Positions 17,776 through 27,353 of a DNA stretch of 64,000 bases are shown piece by piece. A model generated the notes under the pieces. That model ran no database searches. It had not been told where the DNA came from and saw nothing but the letters and a program-made list of their open reading frames with translations. The DNA comes from Halopolyspora algeriensis (GTDB taxonomy: Bacteria; Actinomycetota; Actinomycetes; Mycobacteriales; Pseudonocardiaceae), in the NCBI RefSeq assembly GCF_003337235.1, contig NZ_QPJC01000007.1:180051-244050 (forward strand). The letters run 5' to 3'. A program made the translations under genes and the position numbers. Numbering within the stretch: the first letter of the stretch is position 1; each line of letters opens with the position of its first letter.

Positions 17776-18342
17776 ATGCATGATTATACGACCGGCGCGA
17801 TAACAATTCGTCGAGCGCGGATCTCGGATGTCCGGACGATCAAGACGCTGGTCGATACCTATGCGGGCCGTGTACTGCTCGCAAAGGACCTGGTCACGCT
17901 CTACGAGAGCGTCCAGGAGTTCTGGGTGGCCGAACTCGACGAGCCCGACGGCGGCAGCGGGCACGACGGGCGGGCCCGCATCGTCGGTTGCGGTGCGCTG
18001 CACGTGCTCTGGGAGGATCTGGCCGAGATCCGCACCGTCGCCGTCGACCCCAGCGCCCGGGGGCTCGGGATCGGACACCTCGTCGTCGAACGGCTGATCG
18101 AGCTGGCGCACGGACTCGGGCTGCAGCGGCTGTTCGTGCTCACCTTCGAGACCGGCTTCTTCGCCCGGCACGGTTTCCGGCCGATCTCCGGAACGCCGGT
18201 CGACCCCGAGGTGTACACCGAGATGCGCCGCTCCGCCGACGAGGGCATCGCCGAGTTCCTGGAGCTGCCCTACGTGAAGCCGAACATCCTCGGCAACACC
18301 CGCATGCTGCTCGAACTCGATCACCCGCGCGACGAAGGCTGA
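17776..18342 (+). CDS. argA: N-acetylglutamate synthase, single GNAT domain (ArgA type)
   Basis: Short 188-residue GNAT acyltransferase that would acetylate glutamate for arginine biosynthesis. Seen: IRRARISDVRTIKTLVD at the start, the acetyl-CoA binding motif A with DPSARGLGIGHLVVERLI, and FETGFFARHGFRPI near the C-terminus. Its place between pgsA and ftsK is the same as M. tuberculosis Rv2747, the characterised mycobacterial NAGS. ATG 17776 lacks a ribosome-binding site; TAGAAT at 17764-17769 lies 6 nt upstream, so the mRNA is probably leaderless. Confidence 0.87.
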   Translation: MHDYTTGAITIRRARISDVRTIKTLVDTYAGRVLLAKDLVTLYESVQEFWVAELDEPDGGSGHDGRARIVGCGALHVLWEDLAEIRTVAVDPSARGLGIGHLVVERLIELAHGLGLQRLFVLTFETGFFARHGFRPISGTPVDPEVYTEMRRSADEGIAEFLELPYVKPNILGNTRMLLELDHPRDEG

Positions 18343-18527
18343 TCACGCCGCGCGGGCGTCACTGCTTCCACCAGCTTCCACACTCCGGTCGACGGGTTGC
18401 GCCGGTGTTCTCGCCCGTGGTCACACCGCGCACGCGCCCGCTGCAGCGCCGCGTCGACGCACAAGAACGTAACGACCACTCGGCTTCTCACTTGCCCTGA
18501 AAGAGGGGCGCGCCAACAGCGTGGGCT

Positions 18528-18546
18528 GTTTCGAATTTTTCGAAAC
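18528..18546. promoter_or_regulatory. Palindromic operator of the HTH/PIN operon
   Basis: GTTTCGAA-TTT-TTCGAAAC is a perfect inverted repeat with 8-bp arms. It covers the place expected for the -35 element of a promoter whose -10 is TAGCAT at 18551-18556, which makes it the likely binding site of the antitoxin encoded from 18580. Confidence 0.65.
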
Positions 18547-18579
18547 CGGGTAGCATGGGGAGCAAATAGGGAGGTTTCG

Positions 18580-19056
18580 ATGACTGTCACGGTGCGCGAG
18601 CAGACCGTATTACCACCACAGGGACCGACTGACACCCTCTCTGAACTGGCGAAACTACTCACGCCAAAGGAAGAGAGCAAGCAGGCAGCCCTCGTCGGTC
18701 CGGATGGAAGCCACGTCGAGGTTCCCGAGCCGGTCTATCGAGTCCTCCGGGATGTCGTCACCGCCATGTCCAAAGGACTCGCGATCACAGTGGCCCCGCA
18801 CAACACGATGCTGACCACCCAGGAGGCCGCCGACATGCTCAACATGTCCCGCCCCACACTGGTCAAACTACTCGAACGGGACAAGGCGATCCCGTTTACC
18901 CAGCACGGGCGCCACCGCCGGATCAAACTCGAAGACGTCATCGCCTATCAACAGCGCACCCGAAAAGAGCGTCAGGAAGCACTCGACGCCATGGCCGCCG
19001 ACGGAGAAGAATCGGGGCTCTACGAGGCGACGACCGATCCCATCGAGACACGGTAG
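18580..19056 (+). CDS. HTH antitoxin (excisionase-type) of a PIN toxin pair
   Basis: 158 residues with a C-terminal winged HTH_17/excisionase motif: MLTTQEAADMLNMSRPTLVK followed by HGRHRRIKLEDVIAYQQ. The N-terminal half (about 65 residues) is of unknown fold. ATG 18580 follows AGGGAGG (18568-18574). It ends 8 bp before a PIN-domain gene, so it is most likely the antitoxin and autorepressor. Base composition is lower in GC than the flanking core genes, suggesting acquisition. Confidence 0.8.
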   Translation: MTVTVREQTVLPPQGPTDTLSELAKLLTPKEESKQAALVGPDGSHVEVPEPVYRVLRDVVTAMSKGLAITVAPHNTMLTTQEAADMLNMSRPTLVKLLERDKAIPFTQHGRHRRIKLEDVIAYQQRTRKERQEALDAMAADGEESGLYEATTDPIETR

Positions 19057-19064
19057 GAGACCGA

Positions 19065-19637
19065 GTGCCGTTTCCTGCCTTCCTGGATGCATGCGTGCTG
19101 TATCCCCAGCATCTCAACGACACATTGTTGCGGCTGGCTGCAGCGGAGACCTACCGCCCACTGTGGTCGGCCGATGTGCTCGACGAACTACGCCGCAACT
19201 TGCTCATCCGGATCAGTCGGTCCGCCGTCGACTATCGGCTCGGCAACATGCAACAACATTTCCACGACGCCGAAGTCACTGGTTACCAGTCACTGCTCCC
19301 CACCATGACCAACGACGAGAAGGACCGCCACGTTCTGGCCGCCGCTGTACGCGCCAACGCCGAAGTCATCGTGACCTTCAACGTCAAGCACTTCCCTGCC
19401 ACTGCACTCGACCCTTACGACCTGGTTGCAGTTCATCCCGACGACTTTCTACTCGATCAACTCGACCTCTACCCCGGCATCACTCTGCAATGCCTGCATC
19501 AGCAGGTCGCCGGCTACCGCAAGGAACCGACCACAGTGCCGGACCTGATGACTTTCCTCGCCACACGGACCGGTCTACCCAAATTCGCCAGTGAAGTACT
19601 CCGCCATCTCCCCTCAATGGATTCCAACGCCCCGTAG
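19065..19637 (+). CDS. PIN-domain ribonuclease toxin
   Basis: 190 residues. PIN acidic residues are visible: Asp in AFLDACVLYP, Glu in ADVLDELRRNL, Asp in MTNDEKDRHVLAAAVR, with VIVTFNVKHFP closing the core. These would coordinate Mg2+ for RNA cleavage. About 60 extra C-terminal residues (after DLYPGITLQ) exceed the usual VapC length. The GTG at 19065 is preceded by AGGAGA that overlaps the antitoxin stop, so expression is coupled. Confidence 0.83.
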   Translation: MPFPAFLDACVLYPQHLNDTLLRLAAAETYRPLWSADVLDELRRNLLIRISRSAVDYRLGNMQQHFHDAEVTGYQSLLPTMTNDEKDRHVLAAAVRANAEVIVTFNVKHFPATALDPYDLVAVHPDDFLLDQLDLYPGITLQCLHQQVAGYRKEPTTVPDLMTFLATRTGLPKFASEVLRHLPSMDSNAP

Positions 19638-19749
19638 CAATTACTCACGATCACCCGATGGAGGGCGGAAGATCATCCTGTCGCACCATGCGCACGGAAG
19701 GTGATCGATAGGACACTTCTCGTGATCAGTGCGACCGAAGGAGTCTTCC

Positions 19750-20328
19750 GTGCCGTCCATGCTCGGCCGCCGCGCGGGTCGCGGCCTGCCTGCCATCGCC
19801 GCCGCCGCGCTCGCCATGGTGCTCACCGCCGGAACCGCCCACGCCGACCTCCCCGACGAGGAGCTGCGCAGGGCCACCGACCTGTACCTGTTCGGGACTT
19901 CCCTGGACGAGTTCGCCGCGATCCGTGCCGACCGGCCGTACGACGAACAGCTCGACTGGTCGAGCGACGGCTGTTCCTGGTCACCGGACGAACCGCTGGG
20001 CCACGACTTCACGCGGAGCTGCCACCGGCACGACTTCGGCTACCGCAATTACCAGGATCAGGGGCGGTTCACCGAGCCCAACCGGCTCCGGATCGACGAC
20101 CTGTTCCGGGCCGACATGTACACCCAGTGCGACGGCGATGTGACCTGCCAGGGCGTGGCCAACGTCTACTACTTCGCGGTCCGGCAGTTCGGTGACGTGG
20201 CCACCACCACCCCCGAGGCGCTCGCACGGGCACACATCACCACCGAGACCGCCCCGTCCGGCGAGGTCGTGTCGCTGCGTGCCACCGGACGCGACGGCGA
20301 GACCGTGGAGTTTCCCGTGACCGGGTGA
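19750..20328 (+). CDS. Secreted prokaryotic phospholipase A2
   Basis: 192 residues. The GTG at 19750 follows GAAGGAG with 6-nt spacing, better placed than the in-frame ATG nine bases on. A Sec signal peptide (LPAIAAAALAMVLTAGTAHA) is cut before DLPDEE. The mature part carries the bacterial PLA2 signature SCHRHDFGYRNY with the catalytic His-Asp, and four further Cys (DGCSW, TQCDGDVTCQG) for disulfides. It probably hydrolyses phospholipids outside the cell. It lies alone between the toxin pair and lldD. Confidence 0.9.
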   Translation: MPSMLGRRAGRGLPAIAAAALAMVLTAGTAHADLPDEELRRATDLYLFGTSLDEFAAIRADRPYDEQLDWSSDGCSWSPDEPLGHDFTRSCHRHDFGYRNYQDQGRFTEPNRLRIDDLFRADMYTQCDGDVTCQGVANVYYFAVRQFGDVATTTPEALARAHITTETAPSGEVVSLRATGRDGETVEFPVTG

Positions 20329-20464
20329 GTCCGGGTGAGCCGTCCTGCGCCCAGCCACGAAAGCGGCCCCGCCTCCTCACTACCGGAAAGGCCCACCGAG
20401 TGGGTACCGTGCCTCGCGTCGGGACACGCCGACCGATTTGTGCGCGAGGAAAGGACGGTGCGCC

Positions 20465-21679
20465 ATGGTGCGGCGACAACTTCCGCGCTGGTCCGAACTG
20501 CGGCCACTGCTCCGGGTGGACCGCCCGGAGTTCGATCCGACCCGGCGGCGGCTGTCCCGCGCACACACCATCGGTGACCTGCGCTCCCTCGCGCGGCGCA
20601 GGACACCGCGTGCCGTCTTCGACTACACCGACGGGGCGGCCGAGAACGAGACGAGCCTGCAGCGAGCGCGGCAGGCGTTCCGCAACGTCGAGTTCCAGCC
20701 CCACGTGCTGCGCAATGTGTCCGACGTGGACACCAGTCACGACATTCTGGGCAGGCGGGCAGCGCTGCCGTTCAGCTTCGCCCCCACCGGGTTCACCCGG
20801 ATGATGCATCACGAGGGCGAGCAGGCCGTCGTCCGCATCGCCCAGCAGGCCGGGATCCCCTACGCACTGTCCACGATGGGCACCACGTCCATCGAGGACA
20901 CCGCAGCCGCCGGCCCCGATGCGCGCAAGTGGTTCCAGCTCTACGTCTGGCGGGACCGCTCGGCCGGAAAGGACCTGGTCCAGCGTGCGCGGGAATCCGG
21001 CTACGAGGCGCTGATCCTCACGGTGGACACCCCGGTCGCGGGCGCGCGCCTGCGCGATGTGCGCAACGGCCTGACGATCCCACCCTCCCTGACCCTGCGG
21101 ACCATCGCCGACGCCGCGACCCACCCCGCATGGTGGTTCAACCTGCTCACGACCGAGCCGCTGACGTTCGCCTCCTTCAAGCGCTGGGAGGGCACGGTCG
21201 CCGAACTGATCGACGAGATGTTCGACCCGACTCTGAGCTTCGCCGACGTGGAGTGGTTGCGCGGCCTCTGGGACGGTCCGCTGATCATCAAGGGCATCCA
21301 GAACGCCGAGGACGCCCGCAGGGTCGTCGACCTGGGCGCCGATGCGGTCATCCTGTCCAACCACGGCGGGCGCCAGCTCGACCGGGCCCCGACGATGCTG
21401 GAACTGCTGCCGCGAGTCCGTGACGGCATCGGCGACCGCGCCCAGATCATGCTCGACACCGGCATTCTCAACGGTGCCGACATCGTGGCCGCTCTCGCAC
21501 GCGGCGCCGATTCCTGCCTCGTCGGCCGCGCCTACCTGTACGGGCTGATGGCCGGTGGGCAGCGAGGGGTGCAGCGCGCCGTGGAGATCCTGCGCACCGA
21601 GATCGTTCGCACCCTGCAGCTGTTGGGCGTCTCCTCTGTCGAGGAGCTCGACAGCAGCCACGCGACGTTGCGTCCGTGA
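20465..21679 (+). CDS. lldD: FMN-dependent alpha-hydroxy-acid dehydrogenase (LldD-like)
   Basis: 404-residue TIM-barrel flavoenzyme, most likely L-lactate dehydrogenase feeding electrons to the respiratory chain. Seen: FDYTDGAAENE near the N-terminus, APTGFTRMMHHEGE, ALSTMGTTSIED, the substrate-binding LTVDTPVAGARLRD, LIIKGIQNAEDA and the catalytic-His motif SNHGGRQLDRAP. ATG 20465 follows GAGGAAAGGA. Related enzymes include mycofactocin-linked MftD, but no mft genes are present, so lactate or a similar 2-hydroxy acid is favoured. Confidence 0.87.
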   Translation: MVRRQLPRWSELRPLLRVDRPEFDPTRRRLSRAHTIGDLRSLARRRTPRAVFDYTDGAAENETSLQRARQAFRNVEFQPHVLRNVSDVDTSHDILGRRAALPFSFAPTGFTRMMHHEGEQAVVRIAQQAGIPYALSTMGTTSIEDTAAAGPDARKWFQLYVWRDRSAGKDLVQRARESGYEALILTVDTPVAGARLRDVRNGLTIPPSLTLRTIADAATHPAWWFNLLTTEPLTFASFKRWEGTVAELIDEMFDPTLSFADVEWLRGLWDGPLIIKGIQNAEDARRVVDLGADAVILSNHGGRQLDRAPTMLELLPRVRDGIGDRAQIMLDTGILNGADIVAALARGADSCLVGRAYLYGLMAGGQRGVQRAVEILRTEIVRTLQLLGVSSVEELDSSHATLRP

Positions 21680-21731
21680 CGGTCACACGTGAGTCTTCGG
21701 CACTCCCCTTCGTGCGCCCCGATGCGCGACG

Positions 21732-24356
21732 TCACTCCGGGTCGTCCTCCGGCGGCGGCCCACCCCGGATCGACTGCAGCGCGCTGTCGAGCTCGTCGGG
21801 TTTGATCAGCACCTCACGCGCCTTCGACCCTTCCGAGGCCGCGACCACGCCGCGCGACTCCAGCAGGTCCATGAGCCTGCCCGCCTTGGCGAAGCCGACA
21901 CGCAGTTTGCGTTGCAGCATCGAGGTCGACCCGAACTGGCTGGTGATGACGAGTTCGGCGGCCTGCAGCAGCACGTCGAGATCACCACCGATGTCGGAGT
22001 CGACCTCCTTCTTCTCGCCCGCCTTGGCGGTGGTGACACCTTCGGCGTAGTCGGGCTCGGCCTGTTCCTTGGTGTGGGCCACGAGCCGGTGGATCTCCTC
22101 GTCACTGACGAACGAGCCCTGTACCCGGGACGGCCGGGCTCCCCCCATCGGCAGGTAGAGCGCATCGCCCATGCCGATGAGCTTTTCCGCACCTGCCTGG
22201 TCCAGGATGACCCGCGAGTCGGTCAGCGAGGACGTGGCGAAAGCCAGCCGGGAGGGCACGTTCGTCTTGATCAGCCCGGTGACCACGTCCACCGAGGGAC
22301 GCTGGGTGGCCAGCACGAGGTGGATCCCGGCCGCGCGCGCCTTCTGCGTGATCCGCACGACCGCGTCCTCGACGTCGCGGGGCGCGGTCATCATCAGGTC
22401 CGCGAGCTCGTCGACGATCGCCAGGATGTAGGGGTACGGCCGGTACTCGCGCTCGCTGCCGGGCGGGGTGGTGATCTCCCCGGAGCGCACCCTGGCGTTG
22501 AAGTCGTCGATGTGCCGCACCCGGTTGGCCTGCATGTCCTGGTAGCGCTGTTCCATCTCCTCGACCAGCCAGCCCAGCGCGGAGGCGGCTTTCTTGGGCT
22601 GGGTGATGATCGGGGTGATCAGGTGCGGGATGCCCTCGTACGGCGTCAGCTCCACCATCTTCGGATCGATCAGGATCATCCTGACCTCGTCCGGAGTGGC
22701 CCGCGCCAGCAGCGAGGCCAGCAGCGAGTTGACGAAGCTGGACTTACCGGAACCGGTCGAACCCGCACACAGCAGGTGCGGCATCTTCGACAGGTTCGCG
22801 GTGACCATGTGTCCTTCGATGTCCTTGCCCAGGCCCATGACCAGCGGGTGGGTGTCGTCGGCGGCCTTCGGCGAGCGCAGCACGTCGCCGAGGCGCACCA
22901 TCTCCCGGTCACTGTTGGGCACTTCGATGCCCACCGCCGACTTGCCCGGGATGGGTGCCAGCAGGCGCACGTTGTCGTTGGCCACCGCGTAGGCGATGTT
23001 CTTGGTCAGCGCGGTGATCTTCTCGACCTTCACGCCCGGGCCGAGCTCGACCTCGTAGCGCGTCACCGTCGGCCCGCGCACGAAGCCGGTGACCTGCGCG
23101 TCGATCTTGAACTCCTCCAGGACCCCGGTGATCGCCTCGATCATGGAGTCGTTGGCCTTGCTGCGGGTCTTCGGCGGGTCGCCTTCGGTGAGCGTATCCA
23201 GCGGCGGAAGCCGGTAGTCGCCCTCGACGGTGCGGCTGATGGTGAGCTTGTCCGCCTGATCGTCCCCGGCCTTCTCGGGCGAGCCGGCGGGAACTTCGGT
23301 CGCCGCGGGCTTCGTTCCGGAGGTCTTCTTGCCCGAAGGGGCCGGCCCCTTGGTGCCCGTGGCCGAATCCCCGGCGGGCGACTCGGCGGCATCGTCGAGA
23401 GTGAGCTGGGTGGCCTCACCCGCCGCCGGGCCGTCGCTCATCGCCGCCTGGCGGCGCCTCGCCGGACGTCGTAGCCTGGCTGCGGAGGCATCGGCCGGTG
23501 CCTGCTCGCGCGTACCGCCGCCGTCCGGTTCGTCCGCGCCGTACCGGGCGAGGGCACGCAGCCGCTCGGGCACGTCGCGCACGGCCGTTCCGGTCAGCAG
23601 CAACACCGCGAACGCGGCCACCAGCACGAGCACCGCGATCGCCACACCACCGCTGACTCCCTGCGACAGCGGGCCGCCGGCGGCGAAGCCGAGCACACCT
23701 CCGGCCTGCGGCCATCCCGAGAGGTTTTCCGGGGCACCGGCGGCGATGTGCAGCACTCCGAGGGCGGCGAGCAGCATCAGCAGCGTGCCGATCACCATCC
23801 GCGGTCGCGCTTCGGGATTCGTCTCGGTGCACATCAGCAGGGCCGCCACGCCGAGCAGCACCGGCGGCAGCACCAGCGTGGCCGAGCCGATCACGAAGCG
23901 CAGCGCCCAGTCCAGCCACTGCCCCACCGGACCGCCTGCGTGCCACCACACGCCGGCGGCGGTCACGACGGCGACGGCCAGGAAGATCAGAGCGAGCCCG
24001 TCGCGGCGATGTGCGGGGTCGAGCTCGCGGGTCCTGCCCAGCGCTCGCAGGGCTGCCCCCAGCCCCCGCGCCAGGCTCTGTCCCACTTCGGAGCCGCCCG
24101 CGCGGCGTGCTGAGCCGCGCCGCGCGGGCGCGCGGGTCGCACCGGAACGCGGCGCGTTCGCCCGCTTCGTGCCGCCCTTGCCCGCGGTACCGCGCGAGGA
24201 CTTCTTCGCGGTCGAGCCGGTTTTCGCGGTCGAGCTCGTTTTCGACGCCGGGGCGGACCTCGAGGTCGAAGCGCCTTTCGACGTGGTGGCGTTGCTCTTG
24301 GTCGCACTCTTGGCGCCCGCCGAGCTTCGCCCGCTCCTCGCCGTACCACTGGCCAT
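21732..24356 (-). CDS. ftsK: DNA translocase FtsK
   Basis: Septal DNA pump that clears the chromosome terminus. 874 residues: a Lys/Ser/Ala/Arg-rich N-terminus, four membrane helices (about 115-270), a Gly/Pro/Lys-rich linker, then the motor with Walker [17 protein letters not shown] near residue 532 and Walker [15 protein letters not shown]. The gamma winged-helix domain is at the end ([20 protein letters not shown]). ATG 24356 was chosen because TACCGT (24369-24364) lies 7 nt upstream, implying a leaderless transcript; a GTG at 24365 is the alternative. Confidence 0.95.
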   Translation of the reverse strand: MASGTARSGRSSAGAKSATKSNATTSKGASTSRSAPASKTSSTAKTGSTAKKSSRGTAGKGGTKRANAPRSGATRAPARRGSARRAGGSEVGQSLARGLGAALRALGRTRELDPAHRRDGLALIFLAVAVVTAAGVWWHAGGPVGQWLDWALRFVIGSATLVLPPVLLGVAALLMCTETNPEARPRMVIGTLLMLLAALGVLHIAAGAPENLSGWPQAGGVLGFAAGGPLSQGVSGGVAIAVLVLVAAFAVLLLTGTAVRDVPERLRALARYGADEPDGGGTREQAPADASAARLRRPARRRQAAMSDGPAAGEATQLTLDDAAESPAGDSATGTKGPAPSGKKTSGTKPAATEVPAGSPEKAGDDQADKLTISRTVEGDYRLPPLDTLTEGDPPKTRSKANDSMIEAITGVLEEFKIDAQVTGFVRGPTVTRYEVELGPGVKVEKITALTKNIAYAVANDNVRLLAPIPGKSAVGIEVPNSDREMVRLGDVLRSPKAADDTHPLVMGLGKDIEGHMVTANLSKMPHLLCAGSTGSGKSSFVNSLLASLLARATPDEVRMILIDPKMVELTPYEGIPHLITPIITQPKKAASALGWLVEEMEQRYQDMQANRVRHIDDFNARVRSGEITTPPGSEREYRPYPYILAIVDELADLMMTAPRDVEDAVVRITQKARAAGIHLVLATQRPSVDVVTGLIKTNVPSRLAFATSSLTDSRVILDQAGAEKLIGMGDALYLPMGGARPSRVQGSFVSDEEIHRLVAHTKEQAEPDYAEGVTTAKAGEKKEVDSDIGGDLDVLLQAAELVITSQFGSTSMLQRKLRVGFAKAGRLMDLLESRGVVAASEGSKAREVLIKPDELDSALQSIRGGPPPEDDPE

Positions 24357-24479
24357 GGTCAACACGGTATCGCCTGCAGGGCTCCGGCGTCACAGTTGCC
24401 ACACCGGCCGATGCGGGAAGGACGGAGACCTGCCTTCTTCGACGGGCTCGCCGGGAACCGCCCCCTTTTTGCGCGTGCG

Positions 24480-24514
24480 GGGGCATCCGGTCGAACACAG
24501 CGACCGGATGCCCC
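24480..24514. terminator. Hairpin terminator after the cupin gene
   Basis: A perfect 14-bp inverted repeat, GGGGCATCCGGTCG with its complement at 24501-24514, and a 7-nt loop. On the minus strand it follows the cupin stop by about 25 bp and precedes no other gene for 120 bp. Confidence 0.8.
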
Positions 24515-24537
24515 GGGCGTGCTGCCCGCGGTGTCGC

Positions 24538-24894
24538 TCAGCCCGCGGGTTTGGCGTAGGTGTCCGCCGCGGCCCAGTCGATCGCCACGAACAGCTCGTC
24601 ACCCACGACCCAGGCGTCGTGGCCCGGTGAGATCACCACCGAGTCGCCGGCTCCGGCCTCCCCTTCCGTTCCGTCGTCCATCGCGACGTGCATGCGGCCC
24701 GAGAGAACGTAGAGCTGGTGGCTCTCCTGGCAACTGTCGGTTCCGGCGAGCGGCTTGACGTCGTGGGACCACTTCCAGCCCGGCCGCATGGTCGCCCGAC
24801 CGACCGAGACACCGGCCAACTTCACCATGGCCAATTCGCCGTTGTTGAAACGTCTCGTCTCGTCCGGCCGGTCGAGACTCTTGGCTTCGAGCAT
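24538..24894 (-). CDS. Small cupin-domain protein
   Basis: 118 residues, a single cupin barrel. Motif 1 is recognisable in PGWKWSHDVKPLAGTDSCQE-SHQLYVLSGRMHV, and motif 2 in GAGDSVVISPGHDAWVVG. Ligand-binding His and Glu positions are present but not enough to name a substrate. ATG 24894 has GAGGGGG upstream. It stands between ftsK and a divergent HAD gene; similar cupins are common next to stress genes. Confidence 0.8.
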   Translation of the reverse strand: MLEAKSLDRPDETRRFNNGELAMVKLAGVSVGRATMRPGWKWSHDVKPLAGTDSCQESHQLYVLSGRMHVAMDDGTEGEAGAGDSVVISPGHDAWVVGDELFVAIDWAAADTYAKPAG

Positions 24895-25014
24895 GATTTC
24901 CCCCTCGGACAGGCCCGCTGTGCGGGCACGGCTCGAAAGCACCTCCAGTCTGCGCCGCCCGGCTCGTTCACACCAGAGGTCGACTCTCCCGCGTCCCCTG
25001 CGATACTGGTCGCC

Positions 25015-25740
25015 ATGGCAGCCGACGGCCGGATGCGACTGGTGCTCTGGGACATCGACCACACCCTGATCGAGAGCCGGGGGATGGGTCGCTCCGTCTA
25101 CGCGCGGGTCTTTCCCGAAGTGACCGGGCAGTCCCTGCGGGAGCTCGCCCCGGTCCACGGGCGCACGGAGCTCGACATCATGCACGACACCCTGCGCTTG
25201 CACGAGATCGAACCCACCGAGCGGATCACGACCCGGCTCGCCGCCGCCCTCGCCGAGGGATTCCGCGCCGCCGTCGGCGAGCTCGCCGAACGGGGCACGG
25301 TGCTGCCCGGCGTGTGGCAGGCTCTGGATGCTCTCGCGGCCGAGCCGGACATGCACCAGAGCGTGCTCAGCGGCAACACCGCCGATGTGGCCCGCACCAA
25401 GCTCGAGGCCTTCGGGCTGGAACGCTACCTCGACCTGCCGGCCGGCGCGTACGGCGACGACCACCGCGAGCGCGCCGAACTCGTCACCATCGCCCGTGAC
25501 CGCGTGGCACGACAGTTCGGCACCACGGTCCCGGCCGAGCGGATCGTCCTCATCGGTGACACTCCCCACGATGTGGACGTCGCACTCTCCGCGGGGACAC
25601 ACATCGTCGCCGTGGCCACCGGCGAGTACTCCGTCGACGATCTCCGCGCCGCCGGCGCGGAGTCGCCCCTGGAGGACCTGACCAGCCTGTCGCGACTGCG
25701 GCGAGCCCTGAACGGCGACACCGGCGGGCACATCCGATGA
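25015..25740 (+). CDS. HAD-superfamily hydrolase (phosphoglycolate phosphatase-like)
   Basis: 241 residues. HAD motif I is WDIDHTLIES, motif II SVLSGNT, the motif III Lys is probably in ARTKLEAFGL, and motif IV is LIGDTPHDVDVALSAG. The helical cap between motifs I and II indicates a phosphatase for small phosphorylated metabolites. ATG 25015 has no ribosome-binding site but GATACT ends 7 nt upstream, so it is probably leaderless. The gene is divergent from the cupin. Confidence 0.85.
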   Translation: MAADGRMRLVLWDIDHTLIESRGMGRSVYARVFPEVTGQSLRELAPVHGRTELDIMHDTLRLHEIEPTERITTRLAAALAEGFRAAVGELAERGTVLPGVWQALDALAAEPDMHQSVLSGNTADVARTKLEAFGLERYLDLPAGAYGDDHRERAELVTIARDRVARQFGTTVPAERIVLIGDTPHDVDVALSAGTHIVAVATGEYSVDDLRAAGAESPLEDLTSLSRLRRALNGDTGGHIR

Positions 25741-25831
25741 CCGGCCTCGTCACCGGCACCACCCCAGCGGTGTACACGCAACGCAGCACCATCCTGGCAG
25801 TCCGTGCACCGATGTACACTCGTGCTTCGGT

Positions 25832-25837
25832 TATAGT
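25832..25837 (+). promoter_or_regulatory. Candidate -10 element for the PP2C gene
   Basis: TATAGT is the closest match to a sigma-70 -10 box in the 150 bp after the HAD gene. The implied start near 25844 would give a leader of about 150 nt before the phosphatase gene. No convincing -35 was found. Confidence 0.4.
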
Positions 25838-25990
25838 GCGGTTGGTTGAGCAGTCAGCCACTGGAGCAAGCACCATGCCGATGGGGTGCCGCTGTTCCGC
25901 GCGCTCGACGACACCCCGAGGCAGCACCGTCCACGGCGGGGGTCGCCGAGCGACGGCGGCTGCGCACTTCCCGGCAGAGAGGGACAACCT

Positions 25991-27322
25991 TTGGCGGCCG
26001 AGCAAGCACTATCGGAGATCCCTGCGGCCCCGCACACCGGCAACGGTGCTGCCACGGCGAGCGAGGCAGCACGGTTGGCGGCGGTGGCCCGCTACGACAT
26101 CGTGGACACCCCGCGGGACGAAGCATTCGATCGGATCGCCGCGCTGGCCGCACGATGGCTCGACGCCCCGATCGCAACGGTGTCCATCGTGGACAGCGAT
26201 CGGATCTGGTTCAAAGCCACGTACGGCGTGAGCGGCATCACCGAGGTCGCACGGGAGCCGGGGCTGTGCGACTCGGCGATCAAGCAGAACGCACCGTATG
26301 TGGTGCACGACGCCCTGGCCGATCCCCGCACGGCCGAGAATGCGCTGGTGCGCGGAGAATTGGGTGTGCGGTTCTACGCCGCGGCACCGATCCGCAACTC
26401 CGAGGGTTACCGGCTGGGCACGGTCAATGTGCTCGACACTCACCCCCGCGAGATCGGCGACACCGAGCTGACCACCTTGCAGGATCTGGCGGACGTGGTG
26501 ATGGACGAGCTGGAGCTGCGGCTGTCGGCGTTGACGACCTTGCGTCACGAGCGCCAACTGCGGGAGCGCATCGAAGGGTTCGCGTCCACGCTGCAGCGCA
26601 CGCTGCTGCCCCCGTCCCTGCCCCAGGTGCCCGGACTGGAGCTGGCGTGCCACTACCACGCCGCGTCACCGAGCGACGTGACCGGGGATTTCTACGACGT
26701 GTTCTCCCTCGGTGACGGCCGGTGGGCGTTCTTCCTCGGCGATGTCTCCGGCCACGGCGCGCCGGCGGCGACGGTGACGTCGCTGACCCGCTACACCCTG
26801 CGGGCCGCGGCGTTGCACAGCCCCGACCCTGCTGCCGCGTTGGCGGAACTGAACGCGGCCCTGCTGCGGGATCCGCACGTTCCGCAGTGCTGCACCGTTC
26901 TGTTCGGGATCCTGCATCCTCTCCCCACCGGTGGGTTCGACATCGTCCTCGCCGGCGGCGGGCACCAGCCGGCGCTGTGGTTGCGCCCGGAGCACGGCAC
27001 GGTGGAGGAGATCCATCCCGACGGGGGGATGCTCGTCGGGGCGTTGCCGGACGCCTCGTTCGCCACGTCCCACCTGCGCCTGGAGGCGGGGCAGACCTTG
27101 CTGCTCTACACCGACGGTCTCACCGAGGCCCGCCCCGGCGGAGAGTTCTTCGGTGAGCAGCGGTTGGAAACGTTTCTGGCCGACAACATCGATGCGGGCG
27201 CCGAGACGCTGATCGGCGAACTGACCACGTTGATCGGTGGATTCGATCCCGCTCCCGAGGACGATATCGCCCTGCTCGCCCTGCGCGTGCCCGCCGCTCC
27301 GTCGGACGCGAGCCGGACCTGA
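25991..27322 (+). CDS. GAF-domain PP2C-type serine phosphatase (RsbU/SpoIIE-like)
   Basis: Signal-sensing phosphatase that would dephosphorylate a STAS protein. The TTG at 25991 has AGAGAGGGA 7 nt upstream and gives 443 residues; the frame continues to a GTG at 25886 with no usable ribosome-binding site. A GAF domain (about residues 25-180, with APIATVSIVDSDRIWFKATY) is followed by a short helical linker and an SpoIIE-type PP2C domain. That domain has SDVTGDFYDVFSLGDG, FFLGDVSGHG, LLLYTDGLTEARPG and a terminal PEDDIALLAL. It converges with the RsbW-like and STAS genes, which are its likely partners. Confidence 0.87.
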   Translation: MAAEQALSEIPAAPHTGNGAATASEAARLAAVARYDIVDTPRDEAFDRIAALAARWLDAPIATVSIVDSDRIWFKATYGVSGITEVAREPGLCDSAIKQNAPYVVHDALADPRTAENALVRGELGVRFYAAAPIRNSEGYRLGTVNVLDTHPREIGDTELTTLQDLADVVMDELELRLSALTTLRHERQLRERIEGFASTLQRTLLPPSLPQVPGLELACHYHAASPSDVTGDFYDVFSLGDGRWAFFLGDVSGHGAPAATVTSLTRYTLRAAALHSPDPAAALAELNAALLRDPHVPQCCTVLFGILHPLPTGGFDIVLAGGGHQPALWLRPEHGTVEEIHPDGGMLVGALPDASFATSHLRLEAGQTLLLYTDGLTEARPGGEFFGEQRLETFLADNIDAGAETLIGELTTLIGGFDPAPEDDIALLALRVPAAPSDASRT

Positions 27323-27353
27323 GCGAGGTCGGGTCGCAGGCACCGCGCCGCGG

